DNA of 57,057 bases from positions 1-57,057 of the forward strand of contig CACWYC010000024.1 of NCBI GenBank assembly GCA_902765025.1, written 5' to 3'. Positions 1-7,906 of this stretch are shown here, one piece after another. This DNA is from Oscillospiraceae bacterium (GTDB taxonomy: Bacteria > Bacillota > Clostridia > Oscillospirales > Oscillospiraceae). The notes beneath the pieces are model-generated. The model made no database searches and was not told where the DNA came from. It saw nothing but the letters and a program-made list of their open reading frames with translations. The position numbers and the translations under genes are program-made. Each line of letters opens with the position of its first letter. Position 1 is the stretch's first letter.

Positions 1-40
1 TTTTTCCTCTATTGATATTTTTTGACGGTTAGGCATATGA

Positions 41-95
41 ATACTCCCTCTATGATGACAGTTTTTTCTTTCACTGTCTCTCATAGAGGGAGCAT
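41..95. repeat. Long inverted repeat (hairpin)
   Basis: A 15-base arm at 41-55 pairs with 81-95 with one mismatch, and a few inner bases (GACAG/CTGTC) extend the stem; the loop is T-rich. It could be a terminator for a gene left of the window or the end of a small mobile repeat. Nothing else decides between these. Confidence 0.5.
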
Positions 96-152
96 ATCAG
101 GGCCCGGGGGTGCTTTTCTGTCCGTTATTTGGGACAGATGAGCCGGTATACT

Positions 153-182
153 GGTGTCAACTTCAGAGGTGTCAACTTCAGA
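153..182 (+). repeat. Perfect 15-bp tandem duplication
   Basis: Two exact head-to-tail copies of GGTGTCAACTTCAGA lie directly upstream of the ribosome site of the small peptide at 198. It may be a replication slip or a duplicated leader element. Confidence 0.7.
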
Positions 183-197
183 GAGGAGATGACCACA

Positions 198-290
198 ATG
201 ACCGGTTTGAGCTTATTGTTTACGCTGGCGGGGGCTGCCGCTGTGACCCGGGGCTTCATGCGGCTGATTGCCCGCCTGGACCGCGTTTGA
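198..290 (+). CDS. Possible 30-residue membrane peptide
   Basis: ATG at 198 follows GAGGAG at a 9-base spacing; a second in-frame ATG at 189 is too close to that site. The product would be 30 residues: a hydrophobic N-terminal half (LSLLFTLAGAAAV) followed by an arginine-rich tail (RGF, RLIARLDRV). This layout resembles small single-span peptides, including some type I toxins, but no family is recognised. The gene is isolated: the next gene starts 118 bases later behind its own promoter. It could be a chance frame. Confidence 0.35.
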   Translation: MTGLSLLFTLAGAAAVTRGFMRLIARLDRV

Positions 291-336
291 AAACGACAGC
301 CCATTGCATGGAATATTCATTTGTGGGATTTGTCGA

Positions 337-365
337 TTGACTTGCCCTCTCCTGTGGGATATAAT
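337..365 (+). promoter_or_regulatory. Sigma-A promoter for the SPT-like operon
   Basis: TTGACT at 337-342 and TATAAT at 360-365 are separated by 17 bases, 44 bases before the GTG start at 409. Confidence 0.75.
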
Positions 366-408
366 CAAATGTCAGAATTTGTACAATCCCCCCTAAAGGA
401 GAGTAAAC

Positions 409-1593
409 GTGGATATTTTTACGAAATGCTATGAATACAAGCTGGTGGAGGAGCTGCGGGCCATGGACCTGTTCCCCTACTTCCGGGAGCTCCAGTCCCG
501 CCAGGACACCGAGGTCATCATGGAGGGGGAGCGCCGCATCATGCTGGGCTCCAACAACTACCTGGGCCTCACCACCCAGCCGGAGATGATCGAGGCGGCC
601 CACTGGGCGCTGGACAACTACGGCACCGGCTGCTCCGGCTCCCGGCTCTTAAACGGCACGCTGGTGCTGCACCAGCAGTTTGAGGCGGATATGGCCAGGT
701 TCCTGGGCAAGGAGGACGTGGTCACCTTTTCCACCGGCTTCCAGTCCAACCTGGGCATTATCAGCGCCATTGTGGGCCGGGGTGACTACGTCATCTGCGA
801 CCGGGAGAACCACGCCAGCATCTACGACGGCTGCAAGCTGAGCTACGGTAAGATGCTGCGCTACCACCACAGCGACATGGCGGAGCTGGAGCGGTGCTTG
901 CAGCACGTGCCCGAGGAGGCCGGCGCGCTGATCGTCACCGACGGCGTGTTCTCCATGGGCGGCGACATCTGCAAGCTGCCGGAGATCGTGGACCTGGCGG
1001 AGAAATACGGCGCACGGGTAATGGTGGACGACGCCCATGCCTTTGGCGTCATCGGCAAGGGCGGACGGGGCACTGCCAGCCACTTCGGCCTGGAGGACAA
1101 GGTGGACATCTACATGGGCACCTTCTCCAAGTCCATGGCCTCCCTGGGTGGCTATATGGCCGCCAGCCACGTGGTGTGCGAGTACGTGCGCACCAACTCA
1201 CGGCCCTACATCTTCTCCGCCTCCGTGACCCCCGCCTCCATCGCCGTGGCCCACGCGGCGCTGCGGTTTATTGAGGCCCACCCGGAGCGGCCGCAGCAGC
1301 TGCTGGCCATCAGCCAGTACATGCGGGACCGGCTCCACGAGAAGGGCGTCAGCATCATTGACGCCGAGACACCCATCATCCCCATCTACACCTACGACAG
1401 CTTGGTGACGTTAAAGATTCAGAAGGAGTTGTACCAGCGGGGCGTGTACGTCAACGCCACGCTGCCGCCGGCCTGCGCCCCGGGCCAGTGCCTGCTGCGT
1501 TGCACGCTGATGGCCACCCACACCAAAGCCCTGGTGGATGAGGCGGTGGACATCATCGCCGACGTGATGAGTCATTATGACGTCCATGCCTAA
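409..1593 (+). CDS. Alpha-oxoamine synthase, serine-palmitoyltransferase type
   Basis: PLP-dependent enzyme of 394 residues that would condense an amino acid with an acyl thioester and release CO2. Start is GTG at 409 behind AAAGGAG. Family landmarks: GTGCSGSRLLNGT (about 72-84), the PLP-stacking His135 in NHAS, D-D-A-H at 207-210, and the PLP lysine Lys241 in TFSKS. The TFSKS form is typical of bacterial serine palmitoyltransferases, whereas BioF and Kbl usually have TLGK. The next gene, a short-chain dehydrogenase, overlaps by 17 bases, which would suit reduction of a 3-keto product such as 3-ketosphinganine. BioF or glycine C-acetyltransferase remain possible; no other biotin or threonine genes are near. 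Confidence 0.8.
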   Translation: MDIFTKCYEYKLVEELRAMDLFPYFRELQSRQDTEVIMEGERRIMLGSNNYLGLTTQPEMIEAAHWALDNYGTGCSGSRLLNGTLVLHQQFEADMARFLGKEDVVTFSTGFQSNLGIISAIVGRGDYVICDRENHASIYDGCKLSYGKMLRYHHSDMAELERCLQHVPEEAGALIVTDGVFSMGGDICKLPEIVDLAEKYGARVMVDDAHAFGVIGKGGRGTASHFGLEDKVDIYMGTFSKSMASLGGYMAASHVVCEYVRTNSRPYIFSASVTPASIAVAHAALRFIEAHPERPQQLLAISQYMRDRLHEKGVSIIDAETPIIPIYTYDSLVTLKIQKELYQRGVYVNATLPPACAPGQCLLRCTLMATHTKALVDEAVDIIADVMSHYDVHA

Positions 1594-2377
1594 GATTGCC
1601 ATTGTCACCGGCGGCAGCTCCGGCATCGGCAGGGCCACGGCCCTGGCGCTGCGGGAGGCAGGCTGCCGGGTGTATGAATTCTCCCGGCGGGACCGCCAGG
1701 TGGAGGGGCTGATCCACGTGACGGCGGACATCACTGACGAGCAGGCCGTGGAGGCGGCGGTGCGCCAGGTGATGGAGCGGGAGGGCCGCATCGACATCCT
1801 GGTGAACAACGCGGGCTACGGCATTTCCGGGGCCATTGAATTTACCGATACCGAGGAGGCCCGGCGGCTTTTTGACGCCAACTTCTTCGGCATGGTGCGG
1901 ATGAACCGCCACGTGCTGCCCATTATGCGGCGGCAGGGTGCGGGGCGCATTGTGAACCTGAGCTCTGTGGCGGCCCCGGTACCCATTCCGTTCCAGGCCT
2001 TTTACTCCGCCACCAAGGCGGCGGTGAACGACTACACCATGGCCCTGGCCAATGAGGTGAAGCCCTTCGGCGTCACCGTGTGCGCGGTGCAGCCCGGCGA
2101 CATCAAAACCGGCTTTACCGCCGCCCGGCAAAAGGTGACGGCGGGGGATGACATCTACGACGGCCGCATCGGCCGCAGCGTGGCGCGGATGGAGCACGAC
2201 GAGCAGACCGGCATGGACCCGGCGGTGGCGGGGCAATACATCGCCTCCCTGGCCCTGCGGCGGCGGGTCAAGCCGCTGTACGCCATCGGCATCGCCTACA
2301 AGGCGGCCTGCGTGGTGATGAAGCTGCTGCCCTGCGGCGTCAGCAACTGGATTATCGGGCTGCTGTACGCGAAATAA
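1577..2377 (+). CDS. Short-chain dehydrogenase/reductase (SDR)
   Basis: Classical SDR of 266 residues, an NAD(P)-dependent oxidoreductase. Visible motifs: the nucleotide loop TGGSSGIG near residues 11-18, NNAG near 77-80, the catalytic serine in NLSS, and YSATK with the Tyr-Lys pair near 142-146. The C-terminus is hydrophobic (about 238-262), as in membrane-associated 3-ketosphinganine reductases. ATG at 1577 lies inside the end of the upstream synthase gene, so the two are translationally coupled and probably act in sequence. Substrate is inferred from context only. Confidence 0.85.
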   Translation: MTSMPKIAIVTGGSSGIGRATALALREAGCRVYEFSRRDRQVEGLIHVTADITDEQAVEAAVRQVMEREGRIDILVNNAGYGISGAIEFTDTEEARRLFDANFFGMVRMNRHVLPIMRRQGAGRIVNLSSVAAPVPIPFQAFYSATKAAVNDYTMALANEVKPFGVTVCAVQPGDIKTGFTAARQKVTAGDDIYDGRIGRSVARMEHDEQTGMDPAVAGQYIASLALRRRVKPLYAIGIAYKAACVVMKLLPCGVSNWIIGLLYAK

Positions 2378-2453
2378 TACCCTGCCGCTTCAGCAGTAAA
2401 AGGACGCCCCGGGGGCTGTTGCAAAAAAGATGATTCATCAATCAACGCAAGGT

Positions 2454-2498
2454 AAAAGTGATGGGGAATTGCAAAATAGGCAGTTCTCCATCACTTTT
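2454..2498. repeat. 19-bp inverted repeat between SDR and DinB-like genes
   Basis: Arms 2454-2472 and 2480-2498 pair with two mismatches and end in CTTTT. It may terminate the SDR operon. The preceding stretch near 2415 (GGCTGTTGCAAAA) is reminiscent of IS6-type ends, so a decayed mobile relic is possible. Confidence 0.5.
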
Positions 2499-2634
2499 CA
2501 GATGCTTCATTTTTGAGATTCGTCCCAAAACCCGCATTTTGCAGCAGGCCTCCCTTTTTCAAAAGCGGTGGATTGAAAACGCCGGTCAACTACGGTACAG
2601 TTTTGCAGTAAAAGCATATTCTGCGGAGGCACAA

Positions 2635-3342
2635 ATGAAGATTAATTGCGTATGGGAACACAATGGCAATGACAGTATTCTTTATGCTGACAACTATGCG
2701 GGAGCCTTTACAAGAGGTGCGTCTTTAGAAGAAGCAATACAAAAAATGCCGGAAGAAATACGGCGGTTCCGGCTATGGCGAAACGAAACACCGCTTTACG
2801 ATTATGATATTGAGATTATGCAAGAAAAGGAGTCCGAGCTGCAAATCAGAGATGCGGACAGTGATATTTTGTTTCTATCAGAAGAAGAACCTCTTCGCGT
2901 TGAAGAATACCAATGTCTCAAAGCGTTGGCTATGAAATCTGCCGTGGATTTTTATGCCCTCTACAGCTCGTTCTTTGATAAGCACAAGAGCGCCCTCCCT
3001 TATCGTAAGACATTTTACGGTTCTGTTCCTCGAACTGCGGAGGAAATGTATCAGCACACGAAAAACGTAAATGAATACTATTTCTCCGAAGTTGGGGTGG
3101 AGGCCGATAATGAAGGAACCATCGTATCCTGTAGAGCCAGGGGATTTGAAGCACTTGAAGCTACCGCGGGCTATTTATCGCTTGAAACTGTGACCGGCAG
3201 CTACGATGAGGAATGGTCAGTACGAAAGGTTTTGAGACGCTTCATTTGGCATGACAGGATTCATGCCAAAGCAATGTACAGAATGGGGATACTGACATTC
3301 GGGGCGGATGCAATACCTGACATATTCGGGTTTTCCCGATAA
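2635..3342 (+). CDS. HicB-like plus DinB-like domain protein
   Basis: The start is placed at ATG 2635 behind GCGGAGG; the longer open frame from 2458 crosses the inverted repeat and reads like noncoding sequence. The product is 235 residues. Residues 1-45 resemble the HicB antitoxin fold (MKINCVWEH, then GASLEEAIQKMPEEI). The C-terminal half resembles the DinB four-helix metal-binding fold, with a histidine in QHTKNV and the pair WHDRIHAKA near the end. AT-richer than both neighbours, which suggests transfer. Function unknown; DinB-like proteins include thiol-dependent transferases. Confidence 0.6.
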   Translation: MKINCVWEHNGNDSILYADNYAGAFTRGASLEEAIQKMPEEIRRFRLWRNETPLYDYDIEIMQEKESELQIRDADSDILFLSEEEPLRVEEYQCLKALAMKSAVDFYALYSSFFDKHKSALPYRKTFYGSVPRTAEEMYQHTKNVNEYYFSEVGVEADNEGTIVSCRARGFEALEATAGYLSLETVTGSYDEEWSVRKVLRRFIWHDRIHAKAMYRMGILTFGADAIPDIFGFSR

Positions 3343-3431
3343 ATCCCGCTTTTTTAGAAAGGGCTGACCAAGGCCTTTTTTGCGTGTAAAGGGAGATGCC
3401 GACCCTGAAAAAGTCTATCCCCCCGGGGGGC

Positions 3432-3460
3432 TTGCGGGGGGTGGAGAATGGGGGTATACT
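3432..3460 (+). promoter_or_regulatory. Probable promoter of the ECF metal transporter operon
   Basis: TTGCGG (3432-3437) and TATACT (3455-3460) with a 17-base spacer, 32 bases before cbiM. I saw no cobalamin-box or other riboswitch signature in the 150-base leader. Confidence 0.55.
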
Positions 3461-3492
3461 CGCCATAGTCATTCATCGGGAGGCGAGTTTTT

Positions 3493-4536
3493 ATGCACAT
3501 GGCAGACGCGCTGCTGTCCCCTGCGGTGGCGGCGGTACTATACGCATCCTCCGGCACTACGGCCGGCATCTCCATCCATCAGTTGAAGAAAGAGAACAAC
3601 CCCGCCCAGTTGCCCACCATGGCGGTGGGGGCGGCGCTGGTGTTCGCCGGGCAGATGATCAACTACACCATCCCCGGCACCGGCTCCTCCGGCCACATCT
3701 GCGGCGGCATGCTGCTGTCGGCCCTGCTGGGGCCCCAGGCCGGCTTTTTGTCCATGATTGTGATTCTGGCCATCCAGTGCCTGTTTTTTGCCGACGGCGG
3801 ATTGATGGCGCTGGGCGCCAACGTGTGGAACATGGCGTTTTACGGCTGCTTTGTGGGCTACTATCTCATCTGGCGGCCCATTCTGCGCAGCCATTGGTTT
3901 GGCGACGGCGCCAGGGCGGTGCGGCTGCGGATCATCGCCGCGTCCGTCATCGGCTGCGTGGTGACGTTGCAGCTGGGCGCCTTCTCCGTGGTGTTGGAGA
4001 CCAGCCTTTCCGGCATTACCGAGCTGCCTTTCGGCGCTTTCGTGGCACTGATGCAGCCCATCCATCTGGCCATCGGCCTGGTGGAGGGCGCGGTGACGGC
4101 GGCGGTGCTGTGCTTCGTGTACGATTCCCGGCCGGAGCTGGTGCGGGAAGCGGACGAGGCGGGCGTGGGCGCCAAGCGCTCCGTGAAGAGCGTGGTGGCC
4201 ATTCTGGCGGCGGTGACCATTCTGGTGGGCGGCGGCTTGAGCCTGCTGGCCAGCAGCAATCCCGACGGCTTGGAATGGGCCCTGTTCGGCAACGCCGAAT
4301 CCGGCTACAGCGAGAACATGGGGCTGGACGAGGAGGCCTACGGCGTGGAGAGCGCTGTGGCGGACAAGGCTGCCTCTATCCAGGAGGGTACGTCCTTCCT
4401 GCCTGACTACGCCTTCCCCGACAGCGAGTCCGCGGCGGGCACCACCGTGTCCGGCCTGGTGGGCGCGGCCATGGTGGCCATTGTGGCGGCGGTGGTGTGC
4501 GTCATCGGCGGGGCCTATCGCCGCAAACGCAGTTGA
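3493..4536 (+). CDS. cbiM: ECF cobalt/nickel transporter substrate-binding membrane component, CbiM/NikM with CbiN-like tail
   Basis: Integral membrane protein of 347 residues that selects the metal ion in an energy-coupling-factor importer. It starts MHMADALLS; the N-terminal Met-His-Met is the metal-ligating end of the CbiM/NikM family. Several hydrophobic segments fill residues 1-210. After a charged linker (about 215-230) there is a CbiN-like module: a membrane span, an extracytoplasmic part containing NPDGLEWA, and a last span ending RRKRS. CbiM and CbiN are therefore fused. Followed by cbiQ and cbiO on the same strand. Cobalt versus nickel cannot be settled from sequence; CooCTJ-like nickel genes at 20-23 kb make nickel attractive. 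Confidence 0.85.
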   Translation: MHMADALLSPAVAAVLYASSGTTAGISIHQLKKENNPAQLPTMAVGAALVFAGQMINYTIPGTGSSGHICGGMLLSALLGPQAGFLSMIVILAIQCLFFADGGLMALGANVWNMAFYGCFVGYYLIWRPILRSHWFGDGARAVRLRIIAASVIGCVVTLQLGAFSVVLETSLSGITELPFGAFVALMQPIHLAIGLVEGAVTAAVLCFVYDSRPELVREADEAGVGAKRSVKSVVAILAAVTILVGGGLSLLASSNPDGLEWALFGNAESGYSENMGLDEEAYGVESAVADKAASIQEGTSFLPDYAFPDSESAAGTTVSGLVGAAMVAIVAAVVCVIGGAYRRKRS

Positions 4537-4579
4537 CGGCTTGCCGCGACGGGCATATAATAATGGAATCAACAGGAGA

Positions 4580-4602
4580 AAGGGGCGCTGCGCCCCTTTT
4601 TC
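4580..4602 (+). terminator. Intrinsic terminator between cbiM and cbiQ
   Basis: AAGGGGCG and CGCCCCTT form an 8-bp stem around a 3-base loop, followed by a T run. It lies inside the operon and would reduce cbiQO expression relative to cbiM. Confidence 0.65.
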
Positions 4603-4641
4603 CCTGTTTACGGAAATGGGTGAAAAGGGAGGTGAGGCACC

Positions 4642-5445
4642 ATGAACCGAATGGAAGCGGCGCTGCGGGAGCTGGGGGAGATGGACGATCTGGCGGCCCA
4701 GTCGTCGCCTGTTCACCGCCGCCACGCCGTGGCCAAGCTGCTGGCCACGGTGGGGTATATCGCGGTGGTGCTGTCCTTCCCCAAATACGCGATGGCGGCG
4801 CTGACGCCTATGGCGCTGTGGCCGGTGGCGCTGTTCCAGCTTAGCGGGGTGCCGGTGTCCACCTGCTTTCGGAAGCTGCGGTACGTGCTGCCGCTGGTGA
4901 TGGCGGTGGGGCTGTTCAACCCCCTCTTTGACCGCTCGCCCCTGCTCTATGTGGGGGGCGCGGCGGTGTCCGGCGGCGTGGTGAGCATGGTGACGCTGAT
5001 GATGAAGGGCGTACTGTGCCTGATGGCCTCCTTTTTGCTGATGGCCACCACCTCCATCGACTGCCTGTGCGCCGCGCTGCGGACGCTGCACGTGCCGGGG
5101 ATGCTGGTGACGCTGCTGCTGCTGACCTACCGCTACACCGGCGTGCTGACGGAGGAGCTGGCGGTGATGACCGAGGCCTACCATCTCCGGGCGCCGGGGC
5201 AGAAGGGCATCCACGTGTCGGCGTGGGGGTCGTTTTTGGGACAGCTGCTGCTGCGGAGCATGGACCGGGCCCGGGAGCTGTACGACAGCATGGTGCTGCG
5301 GGGCTACCACGGCCATTTCCACTATGCCCCGGTGGGGGCCTTTGGGCTGTGGGACGGGCTGTATCTGGCGCTGTGCCTGGGGGCGTTTGCGCTGGTGCGG
5401 CTGGTGGACGTGACGGGATGGCTGGGCGGACTATTGGTGAGGTGA
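4642..5445 (+). CDS. cbiQ: ECF transporter transmembrane component CbiQ
   Basis: Transmembrane coupling subunit (267 residues) linking the metal-binding CbiM part to the ATPase CbiO. Start ATG 4642 follows GGGAGGTG. Several long hydrophobic helices are visible between residues 30 and 150 and near 240-265. The cytoplasmic helices that touch the ATPase carry the expected arginine motifs in the HLRAPGQKG and MVLRGYHG regions near 180 and 220. The stop codon lies 5 bases before the cbiO start, indicating coupling. An internal terminator separates it from cbiM. Confidence 0.87.
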   Translation: MNRMEAALRELGEMDDLAAQSSPVHRRHAVAKLLATVGYIAVVLSFPKYAMAALTPMALWPVALFQLSGVPVSTCFRKLRYVLPLVMAVGLFNPLFDRSPLLYVGGAAVSGGVVSMVTLMMKGVLCLMASFLLMATTSIDCLCAALRTLHVPGMLVTLLLLTYRYTGVLTEELAVMTEAYHLRAPGQKGIHVSAWGSFLGQLLLRSMDRARELYDSMVLRGYHGHFHYAPVGAFGLWDGLYLALCLGAFALVRLVDVTGWLGGLLVR

Positions 5446-5450
5446 AAACG

Positions 5451-6170
5451 GTGATTTCCTTTGAAAATGTATCCTATTCCTATGAAAAAGGCCGCCCTGC
5501 GGTGCGAAATGTGTCGTTTCGCATACAGGACGGGGAGGCGGTGGGACTGATCGGCGCCAACGGCGCGGGCAAGTCCACGCTGATGAAGCTGCTGCTGGGA
5601 TTGGTGCAGGGCCAGGGCCGCATCACCGTGGACGGCGTGACGGTGGAGAGCACCAACTTGCCCCAGGTGCGGCGCTCGCTGGGCTGCGTGCTGCAAAACT
5701 CCGACAACCAGATGTTCATGCCCACGGTGTACGAGGACATGATGTTCGGGCCGCTGAACGCCATGGTGCCCCGGGAGGAGGCGGAGCGGCAGGTGGATGA
5801 GGTGCTGTCGGCGCTGGACATCACGGCGCTGAAGCACCGCCACAACCACCGGCTCTCCGGCGGCGAGAAGCGGATGGCGGCCATCGCCACCGTGCTGGCT
5901 ATGAATCCGGCAGCGGTGCTGATGGACGAGCCTACCTCGGCACTGGACCCCTACTATCGCCGGGTGGTGATCCGGGCCATCGGGAATATGGAGCAGACAA
6001 AGCTGATTGCCGCCCACGACCTGGACATGATTTGGGACACCTGTCAGCGGGTCATCCTGCTGGACGGGGGCGAGATCGTGGCCGACGGGCCGAAAGAGAC
6101 CGTTTTGCGGGATAAAAAGCTGCTGGAGCAGCACCACATGGAGCTGCCCCTGCGCTTTCAAAACGTTTAA
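5451..6170 (+). CDS. cbiO: ECF transporter ATP-binding protein CbiO
   Basis: ABC ATPase of 239 residues powering the metal importer. GTG at 5451 is preferred: it follows GAGGTG by 6 bases and gives a family-like N-terminus (ISFENVSYSYE). Visible: Walker A GANGAGKST, Q-loop LQNSDNQ, signature LSGGEKR, Walker B VLMDEPTSALD, switch histidine in AAHD. The single ATPase would work as a homodimer under CbiQ. The last codons overlap the first unit of a 20-bp tandem repeat. Confidence 0.9.
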   Translation: MISFENVSYSYEKGRPAVRNVSFRIQDGEAVGLIGANGAGKSTLMKLLLGLVQGQGRITVDGVTVESTNLPQVRRSLGCVLQNSDNQMFMPTVYEDMMFGPLNAMVPREEAERQVDEVLSALDITALKHRHNHRLSGGEKRMAAIATVLAMNPAAVLMDEPTSALDPYYRRVVIRAIGNMEQTKLIAAHDLDMIWDTCQRVILLDGGEIVADGPKETVLRDKKLLEQHHMELPLRFQNV

Positions 6171-6232
6171 TTGGTTTTCAAAATGATAAATGGATTTTCA
6201 AAATGATCTATTTGTTTTCAAAATGATTAAAC
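6155..6232. repeat. 20-bp tandem repeat, four units, between convergent genes
   Basis: Units start at 6155, 6175, 6195 and 6215 with core TTTTCAAAATGAT; the first unit (CTTTCAAAACG) is the 3' end of cbiO and the last reaches the stop codon of the opposite-strand gene. The core is nearly palindromic (TTTTcAAAA). Confidence 0.8.
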
Positions 6233-6958
6233 CTTATACACCGGACGGGGGCAGACGGAGTCCGCCAGGGCCATGGCCTGCTGCTCCACGGTGAGGGGCG
6301 GCTCCTCGGGCGTTTCCTCCGGGGCCGGGTGGGGCACAAACCGCTTGCCGATGCGCCGCAGGGCCAGGGCGCCCAGGCCCACCAGGGTCGCCGTGCCCGC
6401 CAGGCGAAGGATCTTGCCCAGGGTGGCCCAGTCCTCCCAGTAGTAGGGCATCACGATGTCCGCCACCGCCAGCAGCCCCACGCCGCCCAGAAGCCACAGG
6501 AAATGGCGGGGGCGCAGCAGCTTTTTCAGCGGGATGTCCGGGAACATGGCCTTGGCCGTCAGGGCGAACACGCCCAGCACCATGGCCGCCGCCACCACCC
6601 AGGAGAGGATGGTGCTGCCAAGAGGCGTCAGCGCCGCCCGGTACAGCAGGCTCAACAGGTATTGCAGCGCCGTGCCGATGCACCACAGGGGCAGGCACAC
6701 CCCCAGCCGTACCCAGGCGGGCAGACCCTGAACGTAGCGGCGCAGGGGCGAGCCCTTGCGGGAGCGCTCCTCGTCCTCGTCGCCGCCGGTCATCATGTCG
6801 CCGCCGTCATCGTCGGCGTGGGCGGTGATGGCGATGGTATCTGCGTCATTCAAAAAGTCGGCGGGGGAGTCGAAGGCGGCGCCCACCAGCAGCCCGGCGC
6901 CGGCGGCGGTGGCTACGGCTCCGGCGGCGGCTCTCTTTTTCCAGTTGCGTTTTTTCAT
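6227..6958 (-). CDS. Polytopic membrane protein of unknown function
   Basis: Start placed at ATG 6958 behind AGGGAGAA; upstream in-frame codons lack a ribosome site. 243 residues: a basic start (MKKRNWKKR) and an Ala/Gly-rich hydrophobic segment (10-28), an acidic stretch rich in D and E (about 38-65), then four hydrophobic segments (roughly 78-105, 112-136, 150-170, 178-198) and a Pro/Glu-rich tail. It stands alone between convergent cbiO and the tcdA group. No family recognised. Confidence 0.65.
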   Translation of the reverse strand: MKKRNWKKRAAAGAVATAAGAGLLVGAAFDSPADFLNDADTIAITAHADDDGGDMMTGGDEDEERSRKGSPLRRYVQGLPAWVRLGVCLPLWCIGTALQYLLSLLYRAALTPLGSTILSWVVAAAMVLGVFALTAKAMFPDIPLKKLLRPRHFLWLLGGVGLLAVADIVMPYYWEDWATLGKILRLAGTATLVGLGALALRRIGKRFVPHPAPEETPEEPPLTVEQQAMALADSVCPRPVYKV

Positions 6959-7065
6959 GTGTGATTCTCCCTGCCCGCGGCAAGGCGGGCGGTTCAATGC
7001 GGATGATGATTCTGTATTGTACTCCAAAGGGGGAAATTTGTAAATAGCTGCCGCAACAGGCAAAA

Positions 7066-7094
7066 AAATGCCGCTCTCGGTGGGAGCGGCATTT
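7066..7094. terminator. Bidirectional terminator
   Basis: AAATGCCGCTC and GAGCGGCATTT form a strong stem flanked by A and T runs, just downstream of tcdA (minus strand). Confidence 0.7.
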
Positions 7095-7105
7095 CTGTTT
7101 GGGGT

Positions 7106-7834
7106 TTATCGGGGGATGACGCCGGTGCCGTGAAGCAGGTCCTGCACCACGGTGCCCGCCATCAGCAGCCCGGCGCTGGAGGGCACCCAGGACACGCTGC
7201 CCGGCACGCTGCGGCGGCCGGGAGGGGGGGCCTCCCGCTGCTCCGGGGCAATAGCCTGCTCGGTGCTGAAGCACACCTTGCAGTGGGTGATGCCCCGGGC
7301 GCGCAGCTCCTTGCGCATCACCCGGGCCAGGGGGCAGACGGTGGTCTTGGCGATGTCGGAGATGGTCAGCAGGGAGGGATCCAGCTTGTTGCCGGTGCCC
7401 AGAGCGGAGAGGATGGGGATGCGGCGCAGCCGGGCCTGGTCAATCAAATCCAGCTTGCAGCTCACCAGGTCGATGGCGTCCACGATATAGTCGTATTCCT
7501 CGGTGAAGAAGTCCTCCCGGTGGGCGGCGTCATAGGTGGCCACCAGGGGGCGGACGGCCACGTCGGGGCGGATGTCCCGGCAGCGGGCGGCGGCGGCCTC
7601 CGCCTTTGCCATTCCCACGGTGGAATGGAGGGCGTAGAGCTGACGGTTAATGTTGCTGAGGCTCAAAGTGTCCTGGTCCACCAGGGTCAGATGGCCGATA
7701 CCGGCGCGGCACAGGGCCTCCACGGCGTAGCTGCCCACGCCACCCAGACCGAACACCGCCACATGGCTGCGGCGTAAGACTTCCATGGCGTCGTCGCCCA
7801 GCAGCATGGCAGTGCGCATCAATTCCTCCTGCAT
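7106..7834 (-). CDS. tcdA: tRNA threonylcarbamoyladenosine dehydratase (ThiF/MoeB fold)
   Basis: E1-like adenylating enzyme (242 residues) that converts t6A37 of tRNAs to cyclic ct6A using ATP. Start ATG 7834 follows AAAGGAGG. Visible: the nucleotide-binding loop GLGGVGSYAVEAL near 29-41, a QDTLSLSNINRQ acidic/arginine region near 54-65, the domain aspartate in VDAIDLV, and conserved cysteines in TTVCPL and HCKVCFS. The length and the order of motifs fit TcdA/CsdL better than MoeB or ThiF. It lies downstream of the PpiC foldase with a terminator between them. Confidence 0.85.
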   Translation of the reverse strand: MQEELMRTAMLLGDDAMEVLRRSHVAVFGLGGVGSYAVEALCRAGIGHLTLVDQDTLSLSNINRQLYALHSTVGMAKAEAAAARCRDIRPDVAVRPLVATYDAAHREDFFTEEYDYIVDAIDLVSCKLDLIDQARLRRIPILSALGTGNKLDPSLLTISDIAKTTVCPLARVMRKELRARGITHCKVCFSTEQAIAPEQREAPPPGRRSVPGSVSWVPSSAGLLMAGTVVQDLLHGTGVIPR

Positions 7835-7859
7835 GGGGAGTACCTCCTTTAACTTTACA

Positions 7860-7887
7860 GAAAGGGCCGGCAAACGCCGGCCCTTTT
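7860..7887. terminator. Terminator downstream of the PpiC foldase
   Basis: AAAGGGCCGGC and GCCGGCCCTTTT pair over a 4-base loop, directly after the minus-strand stop at 7907. Confidence 0.8.
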
Positions 7888-7906
7888 ACAGTGTCAGATA
7901 TGTCGC

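Noticed and set aside
110..340. 76-codon frame at the left end
   Set aside because: Runs through the tandem repeat without a ribosome site; the overlapping 30-codon frame at 198 has one.
2410..2450. IS6-type insertion-sequence end
   Set aside because: Only a short GGCTGTTGCAAAA resemblance; no second end and no transposase.
2458..2634. N-terminal extension of the HicB/DinB-like gene
   Set aside because: Passes through an inverted repeat, has no ribosome site and reads like noncoding sequence; ATG 2635 has GGAGG.
3343..3492. Cobalamin or nickel/cobalt riboswitch before cbiM
   Set aside because: No AGCCACTG-type box or consistent stem set found; only a promoter is supportable.
3538..5322. 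594-codon open frame on the minus strand across cbiM-cbiQ
   Set aside because: Rich in His, Arg, Gln and Pro with no domain; a GC-driven shadow of the plus-strand transporter genes.
6155..6232. CRISPR array
   Set aside because: The 20-bp units are contiguous with no spacers and no cas genes are present.
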